DNA of 64,000 nucleotides from Litoditis marina. Taxonomy: Eukaryota; Nematoda; Chromadorea; Rhabditida; Rhabditidae. The stretch spans positions 6,826,169-6,890,168 of the forward strand of contig OZ038439.1 of the NCBI GenBank assembly GCA_964036275.1, read 5' to 3'. Made by a program: the position numbers and the translations under genes. This document shows, in pieces, positions 46,302 through 59,017 of this stretch (position 1 is the first letter of the stretch; each line of letters opens with the position of its first letter). The notes below the pieces were generated by a model, which ran no database searches, had not been told where the DNA came from, and worked only from the letters and a program-made list of their open reading frames with translations.

Positions 46302-47700
46302 CGAACTCAGAGCGTCACCCAAATCAGATACGGAGCAGCCAGGTTCGGGGCTCAGTGTTGAATTTATATTCACACGAGGTCCTTCAAAGCAGCAATTTGA
46401 GTTTGATTTATAGAAAAGGTATCCCAAATTATCAATAATATAAAAAGGACGTTCCACTTTATCAATCATTGACAAAGGGGAAATATCATTTTCATGCTTA
46501 TGCTTCCCAGAACCACAAGTTGCAACCTTAATTGTTCGAAAACTGGGCAAAAAGTTCGGCTCTCAAATAATTAACTAATTTCCAACTTTCTCGACGTTTG
46601 AGAAAATTATACCATTAATTTGCAGTTGAAAAAAATGAAATCTGCCAGACATTATGTACTTGTTCACACAGGTTCTCTAAATGTTCATGCGTCTCTGAAA
46701 ACATCTGCTTAGAACATAAACATAATATTTCAAATCTACACTGTTAGTCAATTGCACAGTCCCGTGAGACATGTTTAACACAGCAGAACTCGGAAATGTG
46801 CAATGACAAAGTGCAGGATGCCTCTTTAAAATGCTAACTTTACGGGACTATTCAGTTTACTTCTAGTATAACAAACCACACGCTTGGATCGCTGCGTATC
46901 ATGAGTATCGATAAAGTCTCAACACCTCATAAGCTATTCGTTACCTCCTAGTGTCGTAGCTTAGCAATTAGTAGGCTTTCATGAGAAGTTTGTAATATAT
47001 TGCTCATGACGTACCTCATGAGGTTTTCGAAGGATTGCTAACGCGTCCTCGCTGTGGTACTCATAATACAGACCTCATGATTCTTCGTGACGCTCAAAGC
47101 TCACCTTAGCGGTTTCCCACATTACAGCCCATATTTTTCACTGTAGAGTTTAAGACCGGTTTTGATCAACCTCCAGTAGATCATATTGTCCATGATCTTC
47201 TTTTTAGTTCATTGCAATCTATGAAAGATTGCTTACTAAGATGTGCATGTACTTTCGCAGTGTGCGAAACCTAAATTCGTTACTTCCTATCCCGAAGAGC
47301 TATCGAAGAGTGCGATATTAAATACGTGGTACGCTGCTTAACATAGAGTGCGCATTATATGCGTGTACAAAAAACGACAGCCTGATTTCGCGCGGAAAAA
47401 GCACAGGGGGCGGGGCTTAGAAATGGCGGGAAAAAACCAATTCAAATATTTCTGGCTGATTTGCTCATTTTCGATAAAAACTCGATATTTGTTGTTCAAA
47501 AGTGGATTCATCGATGGAATGCTGAATTGAAAATCGTGTTTTAACTTGAACCTAATAATTTATCTTTTCTTCTTCTGAGAAAAAAAATGATAATTTTATT
47601 AGTCAACCGAGAATCACTGTATACATTTCATTGCCTAGTATCAATGGTTGAGAGTTTGAACCATAATCACGATTACGATTGCTTGTTCTAGGTGTGCTGA
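46302..47700. other. Gene-free region left of the satellite
   Basis: Searched for missing amylase catalytic exons without success. Contains a copy of the CACTGTTAGTCAATTG repeat (about 46735-46872), CGCTGCGTATCATGAGTATC near 46892, and the 47358-47460 dispersed repeat. Confidence 0.4.
47358..47460. repeat. Dispersed repeat, partner inverted at 56515-56640
   Basis: GTGTACAAAAAACGACA and GCACAGGGGGCGGGGCTTAG followed by AAATGGCGG recur in reverse complement at 56515-56640. Confidence 0.75.
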
Positions 47701-47704
47701 GCTC

Positions 47705-50700
47705 TCTTTTGAGTTGTTTTGGGCAGAAACTCATGAGACAACTCAAACTATGGGAACAGCTCAAATCTAAGCGGGAACAGCTCAAATCTAAGCAGGTTGA
47801 GACCAAACTATGAAAATCTTAGGGGTAGTTCAACTTGTTCACTAATTCTGTCCAGAATCGTTTGTCCTGGGCTGTTTTTGGGCAGAAATTCATGAGACAA
47901 CTCAAACTATGGCGGGAACAGCTCAAATCTAAGCAGGTTGAGACCAAACTAAGAAAATTTTAGGGGTAGTTCAACTTGTTCACTAATTCTGTCCAGAATC
48001 GTTTCTCCTGGGTTGTTTTTGGGCAGAAACTCATGAGACAACTCAAACTATGGCGGGAACAGCTCAAATCTAAGCAGGTTGAGACCAAACTATGAAAATC
48101 TTAGGGGGAGTTCAACTTGTTCACTAATTCTGTCCAGAATCGTTTCTCCTGGGTTGTTTTTGGGCAGAAACTCATGAGACAACTCAAACTATGGCGGGAA
48201 CAGCTCAAATCTAAGCAGGTTGAGACCAAACTATGAAAATCTTAGGGGGAGTTCAACTTGTTCACTAATTCTGTCCAGAATCGTTTCTCCTGGGTTGTTT
48301 TTGGGCAGAAACTCATGAGACAACTCAAACTATGGCGGGAACAGCTCAAATCTAAGCAGGTTGAGACCAAACTATGAAAATCTTAGGGGTAGTTCAACTT
48401 GTTCACTAATTCTGTCCAGAATCGTTTCTCCTGGGTTGTTTTTGGGCAGAAACTCATGAGACAACTCAAACTATGGCGGGAACAGCTCAAATCTAAGCAG
48501 GTTGAGACCAAACTATGAAAATCTTAGGGGTAGTTCAACTTGTTCACTAATTCTGTCCAGAATCGTTTCTCCTGGGTTGTTTTTGGGCAGAAACTCATGA
48601 GACAACTCAAACTATGGCGGGAACAGCTCAAATCTAAGCAGGTTGAGACCAAACTATGAAAATCTTAGGGGGAGTTCAACTTGTTCACTAATTCTGTCCA
48701 GAATCGTTTCTCCTGGGTTGTTTTTGGGCAGAAACTCATGAGACAACTCAAACTATGGCGGGAACAGCTCAAATCTAAGCAGGTTGAGACCAAACTATGA
48801 AAATCTTAGGGGGAGTTCAACTTGTTCACTAATTCTGTCCAGAATCGTTTCTCCTGGGTTGTTTTTGGGCAGAAACTCATGAGACAACTCAAACTATGGC
48901 GGGAACAGCTCAAATCTAAGCAGGTTGAGACCAAACTATGAAAATCTTAGGGGTAGTTCAACTTGTTCACTAATTCTGTCCAGAATCGTTTCTCCTGGGT
49001 TGTTTTTGGGCAGAAACTCATGAGACAACTCAAACTATGGCGGGAACAGCTCAAATCTAAGCAGGTTGAGACCAAACTATGAAAATCTTAGGGGTAGTTC
49101 AACTTGTTCACTAATTCTGTCCAGAATCGTTTCTCCTGGGTTGTTTTTGGGCAGAAACTCATGAGACAACTCAAACTATGGCGGGAACAGCTCAAATCTA
49201 AGCAGGTTGAGACCAAACTATGAACATCTTAGAGGGAGTTCAACTTGTTCACTAATTCTGTCCAGAATCGTTTCTCCTGGGTTGTTTTTGGGCAGAAACT
49301 CATGAGACAACTCAAACTATGGCGGGAACAGCTCAAATCTAAGCAGGTTGAGACCAAACTATGAAAATCTTAGGGGGAGTTCAACTTGTTCACTAATTCT
49401 GTCCAGAATCGTTTCTCCTGGGTTGTTTTTGGGCAGAAACTCATGAGACAACTCAAACTATGGCGGGAACAGCTCAAATCTAAGCAGGTTGAGACCAAAC
49501 TATGAAAATCTTAGGGGGAGTTCAACTTGTTCACTAATTCTGTCCAGAATCGTTTCTCCTGGGTTGTTTTTGGGCAGAAACTCATGAGACAACTCAAACT
49601 ATGGCGGGAACAGCTCAAATCTAAGCAGGTTGAGACCAAACTATGAAAATCTTAGGGGGAGTTCAACTTGTTCACTAATTCTGTCCAGAATCGTTTCTCC
49701 TGGGTTGTTTTTGGGCAGAAACTCATGAGACAACTCAAACTATGGCGGGAACAGCTCAAATCTAAGCAGGTTGAGACCAAACTATGAAAATCTTAGGGGG
49801 AGTTCAACTTGTTCACTAATTCTGTCCAGAATCGTTTCTCCTGGGTTGTTTTTGGGCAGAAACTCATGAGACAACTCAAACTATGGCGGGAACAGCTCAA
49901 ATCTAAGCAGGTTGAGACCAAACTATGAAAATCTTAGGGGGAGTTCAACTTGTTCACTAATTCTGTCCAGAATCGTTTCTCCTGGGTTGTTTTTGGGCAG
50001 AAACTCATGAGACAACTCAAACTATGGCGGGAACAGCTCAAATCTAAGCAGGTTGAGACCAAACTATGAAAATCTTAGGGGGAGTTCAACTTGTTCACTA
50101 ATTCTGTCCAGAATCGTTTCTCCTGGGTTGTTTTTGGGCAGAAACTCATGAGACAACTCAAACTATGGCGGGAACAGCTCAAATCTAAGCAGGTTGAGAC
50201 CAAACTATGAAAATCTTAGGGGGAGTTCAACTTGTTCACTAATTCTGTCCAGAATCGTTTCTCCTGGGTTGTTTTTGGGCAGAAACTCATGAGACAACTC
50301 AAACTATGGCGGGAACAGCTCAAATCTAAGCAGGTTGAGACCAAACTAAGAAAATTTTAGGGGTAGTTCAACTTGTTCACTAATTCTGTCCAGAATCGTT
50401 TCTCCTGGGTTGTTTTTGGGCAGAAACTCATGAGACAACTCAAACTATGGCGGGAACAGCTCAAATCTAAGCAGGTTGAGACCAAACTATGAAAATCTTA
50501 GGGGTAGTTCAACTTGTTCACTAATTCTGTCCAGAATCGTTTCTCCTGGGTTGTTTTTGGGCAGAAACTCATGAGACAACTCAAACTATGGCGGGAACAG
50601 CTCAAATCTAAGCAGGTTGAGACCAAACTATGAAAATCTTAGGGGGAGTTCAACTTGTTCACTAATTCTGTCCAGAATCGTTTCTCCTGGGTTGTTTTTG

Positions 50701-51640
50701 GGCAGAAACTCATGAGACAACTCAAACTATGGCGGGAACAGCTCAAATCTAAGCAGGTTGAGACCAAACTATGAAAATCTTAGGGGGAGTTCAACTTGTT
50801 CACTAATTCTGTCCAGAATCGTTTCTCCTGGGTTGTTTTTGGGCAGAAACTCATGAGACAACTCAAACTATGGCGGGAACAGCTCAAATCTAAGCAGGTT
50901 GAGACCAAACTATGAAAATCTTAGGGGGAGTTCAACTTGTTCACTAATTCTGTCCAGAATCGTTTCTCCTGGGTTGTTTTTGGGCAGAAACTCATGAGAC
51001 AACTCAAACTATGGCGGGAACAGCTCAAATCTAAGCAGGTTGAGACCAAACTATGAAAATCTTAGGGGGAGTTCAACTTGTTCACTAATTCTGTCCAGAA
51101 TCGTTTCTCCTGGGTTGTTTTTGGGCAGAAACTCATGAGACAACTCAAACTATGGCGGGAACAGCTCAAATCTAAGCAGGTTGAGACCAAACTATGAAAA
51201 TCTTAGGGGGAGTTCAACTTGTTCACTAATTCTGTCCAGAATCGTTTCTCCTGGGTTGTTTTTGGGCAGAAACTCATGAGACAACTCAAACTATGGCGGG
51301 AACAGCTCAAATCTAAGCAGGTTGAGACCAAACTATGAAAATCTTAGGGGGAGTTCAACTTGTTCACTAATTCTGTCCAGAATCGTTTCTCCTGGGTTGT
51401 TTTTGGGCAGAAACTCATGAGACAACTCAAACTATGGCGGGAACAGCTCAAATCTAAGCAGGTTGAGACCAAACTATGAAAATACTAGGGCCAGTTCAAC
51501 TCGTCCACTAATTCTGTGTAGAATAGTCTCTCATGGGTTGTTTTAGGTATAAAATCACTGAGACAGCGTAACCTATAGCGGGAACAGCTCAAATCTAAGC
51601 AGGTAGAGACCAAACTATATAAATATTAGGGATAGATAAA
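47705..51640. repeat. 141-bp tandem satellite, about 28 units
   Basis: The landmark GTTTCTCCTGGGTTG recurs every 141 bp exactly: 47860 (variant), 48001, 48142 and so on to 51385, then a diverged copy at 51526. Internal units are almost identical and show no length change; first and last units are diverged. The main variable site is GGGG[T/G]AGTTC. The unit length is a multiple of three, but each frame has a stop in every unit, so no long protein is possible. AAGAAAATTTTAG replaces ATGAAAATCTTAG in two distant units (about 47951 and 50347). Confidence 0.97.
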
Positions 51641-51929
51641 TGAGCCTAGAATGAGAATACTGTAACTTGTCTCGAAAAATGACCACCTCTCGTACAAATC
51701 AATCATTAGTGATATAGTGTTTTTCATTCGTACTGAGACTCCTACAGTAGTATTTCGAAACTAGCAAACTGTTCTTCTCACTCAATTATTATCGGAAAGG
51801 TTTAGGATTTTGGCACCTCATTCTCGTTCCGAGATACAGTAATTGAACGAGACAATAGGAATGGTGGCAACCATATCAGCTTTATTTCTAAGCAGCTATA
51901 GCCTATAGACTATAGACTACACAGGTGAA

Positions 51930-52080
51930 CTACTGAGTTTGGGTCAAGTTGTTGACTAATTCTGCATGAAAAAGTGTAGCCTGAACTAGTGAAAATTGCA
52001 ATCTCAATGAGACTACTCAAACTAGGGGGGGGGGGAGTTGAAACCTGGCCATACTGAGATCAAACTAGAGAAAACTTGAC
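51930..52080. repeat. Decayed relatives of the 141-bp unit
   Basis: TTGACTAATTCTGCATG, GAGACTACTCAAACTAGG and GAGATCAAACTAGAG follow the unit order with many changes; includes a 12-G run. Suggests the array was once longer on the right. Confidence 0.55.
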
Positions 52081-52557
52081 AATATTGTACGTACACGTAT
52101 TAATTTCTGCTCCAATAAAAGATTCAATTGTTTCAACATCATTGAAATAAGAAACAGAAGAAACAGGATTTCAAGTCATTGTAAGTAGAACGAATGTCTT
52201 AATCAATATGTGATTAATTAATACGAGATTTTTTTCTTATTGATCTGAGATGTATGTGTTTTCACAGTTTCTTACATTTTCTCGCCTAAAGCAGGCCCGC
52301 TTGGGTGGATTTGAGCTACAGCTCCCTGAGAGAGCTCATATTATAGTGGAAAAGTTACCTTTTAGGGATCGTGCGCTCTAACTACATAAAACCTGAAAAT
52401 AGTGTGTCTTGTTGGGTATTTCTGTCCAAAACAGCTGAAAGCTGGAACTCTATGAAATGGCCCAATATGTTATAGGGAACAGTGGAGATTGTGGAGATTG
52501 CAGACTGATTACAAAGCCTCTTGTTCTAGTGTCATAGTTTTATTAATTCAAAACTAT

Positions 52558-52625
52558 ATTTTTATTGTTTCAACCCTGGTTTGGTCTGTTTAGAGATCAA
52601 ATAAGGGTTGAAACAATAAAAAAAT
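52558..52625. ncRNA. Hairpin, stem about 21 bp (possible small-RNA precursor or decayed MITE)
   Basis: TTTTTATTGTTTCAACCCT pairs with AGGGTTGAAACAATAAAAA across a loop of about 30 nt. A/T-rich; no evidence of expression. Confidence 0.25.
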
Positions 52626-52821
52626 AGGCATTTGGAAAAAACGAACTCGGATCAGGTTTTTGACGAGTTTCATATAAACTGAAATAAGTTCACTTGCAGC
52701 TATAGACCAAGCAAGTGAACTAGTGACTCCAGTTCCTTGTTTACTGTTTCTCTCTCAAAAAAATGTAGTATGAACTAGCCTCTAATTTCTCCAGAAGTTT
52801 CAGTTATACAGTGGAAAACAT

Positions 52822-53073
52822 GTGAAAGAAAAGGTAAAAGATTTAAAAAGATATTCAGGGAAGATAACCCACTCTTCTCTTTTTATGATGTCTCTCAATA
52901 TATCTCAATCATGGCTTCGCAATCCAGGTTGTGCGACTTGCCTTTGGCGAGTTGTTTCCAACGCTGCCCGCTACTACAAGCCCGATGTTTACACCTGTAA
53001 CATAGCGACGGCGTTAATTTTTTTTGCGGCAGTGCTTTTGTTTTCTAAATATTCTATTTTCCAATTTTCTTAG
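52822..53073 (+). CDS. Candidate orphan exon, unknown product
   Basis: An open frame whose middle (NPGCATCLWRVVSNAARYYK, then PDVYTCNIATA) has protein-like composition with spaced cysteines, followed by a hydrophobic tail and stop. GCAATCCAGG precedes it like a splice acceptor. The family is not recognised and no partner exon was found; it may be a fragment. Confidence 0.3.
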   Translation: MKEKVKDLKRYSGKITHSSLFMMSLNISQSWLRNPGCATCLWRVVSNAARYYKPDVYTCNIATALIFFAAVLLFSKYSIFQFS

Positions 53074-53499
53074 TTGTTGTTCTTTTTCATTTCATTTGAT
53101 ATAAAATTAACCTCCAGGATTTGCTTCTTGCTATATATACTTGTGGGAGAGTGTTAAGTCAGAAACCTTACGTGTTTTGTTTATGTTTCTGTTTCGAAAA
53201 TTATAAATCAGTATCAGATGCAAATGACTTTCATTATTCCTCTCAAATCAGGGAAACCTGACTTCGAAATTCCAATCAAAAATAAATTTCTACACGTAAG
53301 CTGTGAGGATTCCATGTATAAATTGTAAAAGCACGTCTTCGTTCTCCATGGCTCTTCTTTCTGTTTGTATTATCATCTTCAACTGAAACTTTCTCAATAT
53401 TCTGAATGGATGTGTTATTCTACCCAAGCAATGTGAACAGTACAGTTAGGTCAACCATCTATGGTAACAACATCCAACTAATTTATTGTTGTTTTAGTA

Positions 53500-53590
53500 G
53501 ACAACGAACGAGAAATTGGTGATGTCCGAAAAATGAATCCCGAAAACTACGAGATCAACTTAAGCGACGGACAACAGCTCAGCTCAAGGT
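53500..53590 (+). CDS. Candidate orphan exon, unknown product
   Basis: After GTTGTTTTAG comes an open segment containing REIGDVRKMNPENYEINLSD then GQQLSSR, ending at a GTTAGT donor. Both splice sites are good for a nematode. No neighbouring exon was matched and the family is not recognised. Confidence 0.4.
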
Positions 53591-54889
53591 TAGTTGAGAA
53601 GGTTGATTATTTTAGAAAGTGATTATTTTTAGTTTGAAGTTTGAATATGGTCAAGGTGAGAGGTAATCAGGGAAGAGTAAGAGTTGTTTTAGCTATGGAT
53701 ATCTGTATTATCTTCATTAGTTTTGTAGCGATGTATTGGCAAGCATGAGCTGTTAGCTCACTACTGCAATTGTTGGATTTCTGTAAAATTGCGCAGTGCT
53801 GCTGGTAGTTTCCCTTTTTGAATAGCCAGATGAGGCGGCACCGAGAGTAATGTTTTTAAATGACAGATCTTTGAATAGCAGATAATTATATCGCAGTGAA
53901 GATGTCCGAATAGCCAAAAAAGGGCCATTTTCCGCCAAATAACTATCCATTTTGTAGCAAAATTATTTAGTTTCACGTGTTTCCATGTAAACATGAACAC
54001 AGGGTCCTTTTTGTTCGATATTCGGACCTGGGCCTTACTGCTGTATGGAAATAACATACTTTTCTATATTACTCGAGGATTCGCATAGTTTCGATATCAT
54101 GATTAACTGATATTCTCAACTTTCCCTTCAGCTGGGTGGGGAGGACCGATAAGTAATCCAAATTATCAAAAACATTCGAAAACAATCAAGAGGGAAACTG
54201 TAACTTTTTGTTTTTTCAATGGGGAATCTTAAACTTCACGATCCCCTGAACCGACACTATCCGAGCTATTATAACGCACCGTTCAATGGTTTCGGTTTTT
54301 GGTTGGTTTCTGTCCTAGTTTCTATTCCCCAGGTATCATTCATGCTTTCACTCTCTATGTAAATCCCCCTTTCCGTGAGAAAACGAACTCTCAGTAACTC
54401 AGTCTTCCTTCTCTCGATATTTTCAATGACAACCACTAATTACTGTATACTCAGTTTGATGCTTCAATGCTTCAATCTTGTCTCGTTCAAACTCTGAAGA
54501 AGAGGGGCGTGTTATAATTTTGAGGAAGTCATAGTTTTTCTCGGAATTTAATGGGTGTTTTTAAGATTGTATCATCACTCAAAAACGATGGGGTCTTAGG
54601 GAAGTTCTTTCACGGAATGAACTAGAAATGTTTATTATCGTTACATGTCGGAAAATCAGTAAATGACATGTCACTGGACGCTGGGAAATTGAGAGAAGAC
54701 CACTGACTGAAATTCGATAATGCTGAATGAAATGAAAATGAACTTGTTTTCCATGAGCTATCCAGTTTTTTTTGACTTGCGAGAAGAGTATGAACTAACT
54801 AGTGTTTGATAAGAAAGCAGCCCACTGTTCTTTACGTTGGGGGGGGGGGGGGATGGGAGTCTGGCGGTCGGATTTCGCTCTGACTTCAA

Positions 54890-55015
54890 AGTAGGACGAT
54901 CCTGTGGACCATTTCCGACACATTAGTCCTTTAAACTGCAATTCAAAAATGTATAGCAGTTTAAAGGACTGGAGCGCTGGGATTGGTTTACATAATCGTC
55001 CTTCTTTGATTCATT
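54890..55015. mobile_element. Palindromic MITE, CCTTTAAACTGCAAT family, copy 3
   Basis: GTAGGACGATCCTGTGGACC ... AGTCCTTTAAACTGCAATTC and the inverse GCAGTTTAAAGGACT ... CATAATCGTCCTTC. Confidence 0.75.
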
Positions 55016-56514
55016 CTTCATTGCTATCACTATCACTGATGGATTATTGATTTACTCAGCAAACTCATAGACGCGGAGACTTCGCAGTATCAGTTTGGTT
55101 TACTCGTGGTGAAACCATGGGGTGGGGAATCTATTGAAAAAATATTTTTGAGTTAAAACTATTATGAGTGATTTGTAACTTACCTGGGAATCTACTTTAA
55201 TAACAGTTCAGTCTATTTTCAATAGCAAAACATTAAATTTCACTTATTTGAGTGGGAAAATGGGGTGTTACTTACCGCGTTTGGACGCGCTTGGACGAAA
55301 GGTCCACTTATTTCGGGGGCACTACTAGTTTTTATCTAGCAAATTGGAATGAAGGGATGCGAGAGAGATGAAAAAATCGGTCAAACCTAGGTAATCTCGA
55401 TAGTTTTAACTCAGTATAAGTTCGAGGTCATTAAATCAAAAACGAGTTTCAATTTTCAACAACAGGCAGATCTTGCTGATGTGTAATAGCAATCAACAGT
55501 CCGTATTTGAATTATATTCTTCCTTTGCCTTCTGCGCTAATTTCATATCAATTATTTCAGTTGTCCTTGTGATGTGATTTCAGCTGAAATTATCGGTTGT
55601 CATTCGATTGTTTAGGAAATACAAGTTCATTGTTTTCTTTCCACCCATTCTCATAATCGATTCAGGATTCGTGCATTTTATACGTCACATCTGTCTAAGT
55701 CTACTTCACAGAATAGTTAATCGAACGAAATGTGAAGATTTGTAGATTTGTTTCTCCAATGAATCGTTCTGTTCCCACATGATGGAAGTATGAAGTATCA
55801 CTGAATTGTTTTTTCACCAGAAGTTGGGAAATTTGATAGTATTAAATGTGATAAATAAAATGTGCTGTTGTATACTGGTTTTCAAATTAGTGTTCTCTAT
55901 ATTGTGCCCCACTGCCGAACTATACTGTGATTAGCGCTCGCGGAAATCGTATACGATGTGTTCGGGAAATATAAAAAGTTTGCCATGTTATCAAGGTAAC
56001 AGTTATACTCGCAATATACGCCTAGGTCAAAAAAACTGCAAACTGCAATCTCTTCTTCACATTTCAACTTCCAACATTCAAGGATAATCTGTAGGAAGTC
56101 TTACAAATCATGTTCGTTTCAACTGTCGGTTGCCTTGGACAATAAAGACAAGCTAGAGACTTTCTTCATATATACTAATGACAACTGTCTTTATATATAT
56201 CTTATTTTCAAACATGGGACCAACAACTTTTCGTTGAAGTTCAGAAATTCTGCTGTGCAGGACGAACTAAACTACAACTAATCATGAGTCTTATCTGGAA
56301 AACCAGTATTGTTCTGTCCAAAAAAGTGAGCTTGAGTTTCTAAACTATTGTTATACCAAAATATTTTGATGCCTCTAACACAACTAAGTCGAGGTGAACG
56401 GTAGCGGAATCGTTTTTGATAAATGTATAAAATTAGCTATTCGAACTATTGGTGATATTATATACTTGAATGGAAGATCATTTCGTGTTTCTTCCATTTG
56501 AAATCATTAAATAG

Positions 56515-56640
56515 ATGAAATTCCATAAAAAACATTTGAATTTGGTTTTGCCGCCATTTCTAAGCCCCGCCCCCTGTGCTTTTTTTGCGGCCGAAGTTGG
56601 GGTGTCGTTTTTTGTACACGCACAGCATTAGCATACCACT
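56515..56640. repeat. Dispersed repeat, inverse of 47358-47460
   Basis: CTAAGCCCCGCCCCCTGTGC and TGTCGTTTTTTGTACAC are inverse to the earlier copy. Confidence 0.75.
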
Positions 56641-57101
56641 CACGCGCACGTGCCACGCAATCTCGCCTACTCGTGGCAGAAAGCAACACTTCGCATTATT
56701 GCAACCGTCTGGGGAGGTTGAGTCGTTCCAGAGCACAATCCGTAGCTATACAAGAGATAATCCGTAACCTAACCAAAACCATGTGACATTACTAGTTCTC
56801 TCTCTCCTCTGTATTCAGTCTCGCACCCTTCTCTATGTCTTACATAATCTGTATAACTATGTAATGCGATATAAAGGGCTGACCTGCTGTTATGTTCTAT
56901 CTAATAGGTTACCACAACCTATGTTATTACCTGAAACTCGTCTTCGATGTTATTATACTGTCAAAGTAATCAAACTATTATGCTCTTATGATATTCGTTA
57001 ATCTTAGAGAAACCGCGTGGCAATGAGCATGAAGGGGGAATAGGAACTACACCCAGTTCCAAACATGTACCGCCTACAATAGATCTCATCTAACTAACCA
57101 C

Positions 57102-58180
57102 ATGGGGATGATTTCGCTGCGTATCATGCGTATCGATGAAGTCTATCATCAGAAGGTCGGTCGGACAAACGTTGTTTTTCATGTTTCATGTCTTTTTGGT
57201 GCGTTCAATCAACGAAACAACGTGTCTGAACTGTTGTAACACACCGATGCACATCATCTTCGACGGTGTGTTACGATAAGTTCGGTACGTTCTTTCGTGT
57301 CGGTCACACTTTGGTCGTTTTCAAGAAACACAGTTTTCTTTTATACACCACGTGAGAAAAGGCCACTTATCTCGGCGCAATCATGTAAAACATGCATATC
57401 GATATATCTGGCGCGATCAATAGTCCGGTTGTCATCAATTAATGAAATAGCGTCTCTTCCAGGTGCCAGACGAGTGTCCCGAGTTGGAGTCAGATACGTC
57501 ATACGGTATCTCGAAGGCCGAACCATTCAGCTATCCCTCACCCGCTCAGGTATAGGGTTTTTGATCGGTTTTGACTTAAAATTAGGAATTGCCGGTGGGT
57601 CCCGGACCTTTTTGCTGGAAAAAAGGGGGGTCCCAGTAGTTTTTAACTATGAAATTTCATTAAAATCGTCATTTTATGTGTTTTTAATGCGAAGCGAGGG
57701 GTCCCGGATCGAAATGGATCAGTTTTTTTTTGAGTGAGTCCAGCGCATTGTGAGTGTATGCTTACCGGTATTTTTAACGTTTTGTGATGTGGTACTGAAG
57801 TAACCGAGATTGAGAGAGAGAGAGACAATCTTTATTTCACATCACATAGGTTACAATGGTATCAAGTTAGTTTATTTGAACCGGCCTTTTAACCGATTAT
57901 ATTAATTCAGGAGAGGCGTGTTTACTTTGAAATATTTTTGTGTTTATTCTGTTGAAACAATGGTAAGTTTTTCGAAAATTACTCGGATTTTTTGGTTTAT
58001 GGAGTTTTTTTTCAGTCCTGGACCCCGGCAGTGTATTCCGCATTCGATCTGAGCAAGGCGGATATGCCGGATTTCTCGAAGATCAAAAAGAGCAAGAACA
58101 AGTTGGATCAAGTGAAGGAGGAGAAGATCTATCAGACGGAAAAGGACCCCAGCAATTCGAGTGGATGCACGGTTATGTAG
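57102..58180 (+). CDS. Chimeric BROX-tail gene at the duplication junction (101 codons)
   Basis: Duplicated sequence starts at 57142, inside BROX exon 11. Just upstream, unrelated sequence supplies an in-frame ATG (57102), so 57102-57155 reads MGMISLRIMRIDEVYHQK and ends at the original exon-11 donor GTCGGT in phase 0. Exons 57463-57549 and 58016-58180 correspond to BROX exons 12 and 13, with intact splice sites and frame, ending in GCTVM (CaaX). In these two exons I count eight differences from the parent, seven synonymous and one V to L. The predicted product lacks the Bro1 domain and would be a short prenylatable tail. It could be a dead fragment, but the substitution pattern and open frame argue for checking. 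AATAAA lies near 58642. Confidence 0.55.
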
Positions 58181-59017
58181 ATCACGAGGTCATAGTTCAA
58201 GTTTGCATTCAATCTGACCTTTTGTTGTTGTTTACCTAGATACAAAGTTTTCGTTTCTTTTTGAGAACATTTAGATGTAAGATGTTAGTTAAGCGGTCAA
58301 GTTTGGTCTGATTATGGTTTTCTAATGTATAGTACCTTTTTTCATGTAAAATATAACGTCAAATTCAAGATTTTCGCAATCAAGGTAGGATGTGAACTGA
58401 TGATCGAACTTTTTCCGGTGTTTACACGACAAGTGACAACAATATGTGCAGGTTAATGAATTCATGGCTAGATTTTGTTTATAAGCCAAATCTTGCAAGA
58501 TAACTTGTCAAGAAATGTTTAGAAGTATGCGGCTTTAGTGAATTGTTAGTGAATTGAGTGTTCATTTAATGTACATTATAACCTTTTCTCTATTATACAT
58601 TCCTAGTCAATGAAATGCTCTATTTAATGTACAGATCTTTCCTAATAAAACTTTTTTCGAATCTTCGATTTTATCTTAGAATGATATAAACATGGGAAAG
58701 ACAAAATGTTATAAAAAAAATACTTTTCACATCTATTTTTATAATGATAGTTTATAGATTATAGTGGTCAATTTTATAAAAGAAAAGTTGATAATTCATA
58801 AAATGTTTTATTTTAATGATGGTTAAGTCACTTGGAAAAATCGATAATTCATTTATAAACTTCATTTTCTCCTCAGCTTCTTCATGCGACGAGCGTAGTT
58901 GTCCATTTCTGCCTTCAATACTTCGACTCTCAGTTGTGTTATCTCAAGTCGGGTCTCCCTCAGCCCATTCAATATCACTATCATTTCGAAGGCTATCTGC
59001 TTGGAGCACCACGAACC

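Larger units (their letters stand above)
52081..57141. other. Mostly non-coding right part of duplication unit 1
   Basis: AT-rich, with MITEs, a poly-G run at 54840-54851 and two weak coding candidates listed separately. A degenerate CATACACCAGTAA-family copy lies at about 53893-54047 (ends CCTTACTGCTGTATG). No other gene supported. Confidence 0.4.

Noticed and set aside
46185..46550. 121-codon minus-strand frame upstream of the amylase exons
   Set aside because: No resemblance to amylase; half of it is inside a TIR MITE.
47705..51640. Satellite considered as a CRISPR-like array or a repeat-protein gene
   Set aside because: The whole 141-bp unit is repeated without unique spacers, the genome is eukaryotic, and every frame has a stop in each unit.
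57297..57737. 146-codon plus-strand frame overlapping BROX exon 12 copy
   Set aside because: It reads exon 12 in a different frame from the BROX match and runs through the intron; the parent locus has an equivalent shadow frame.
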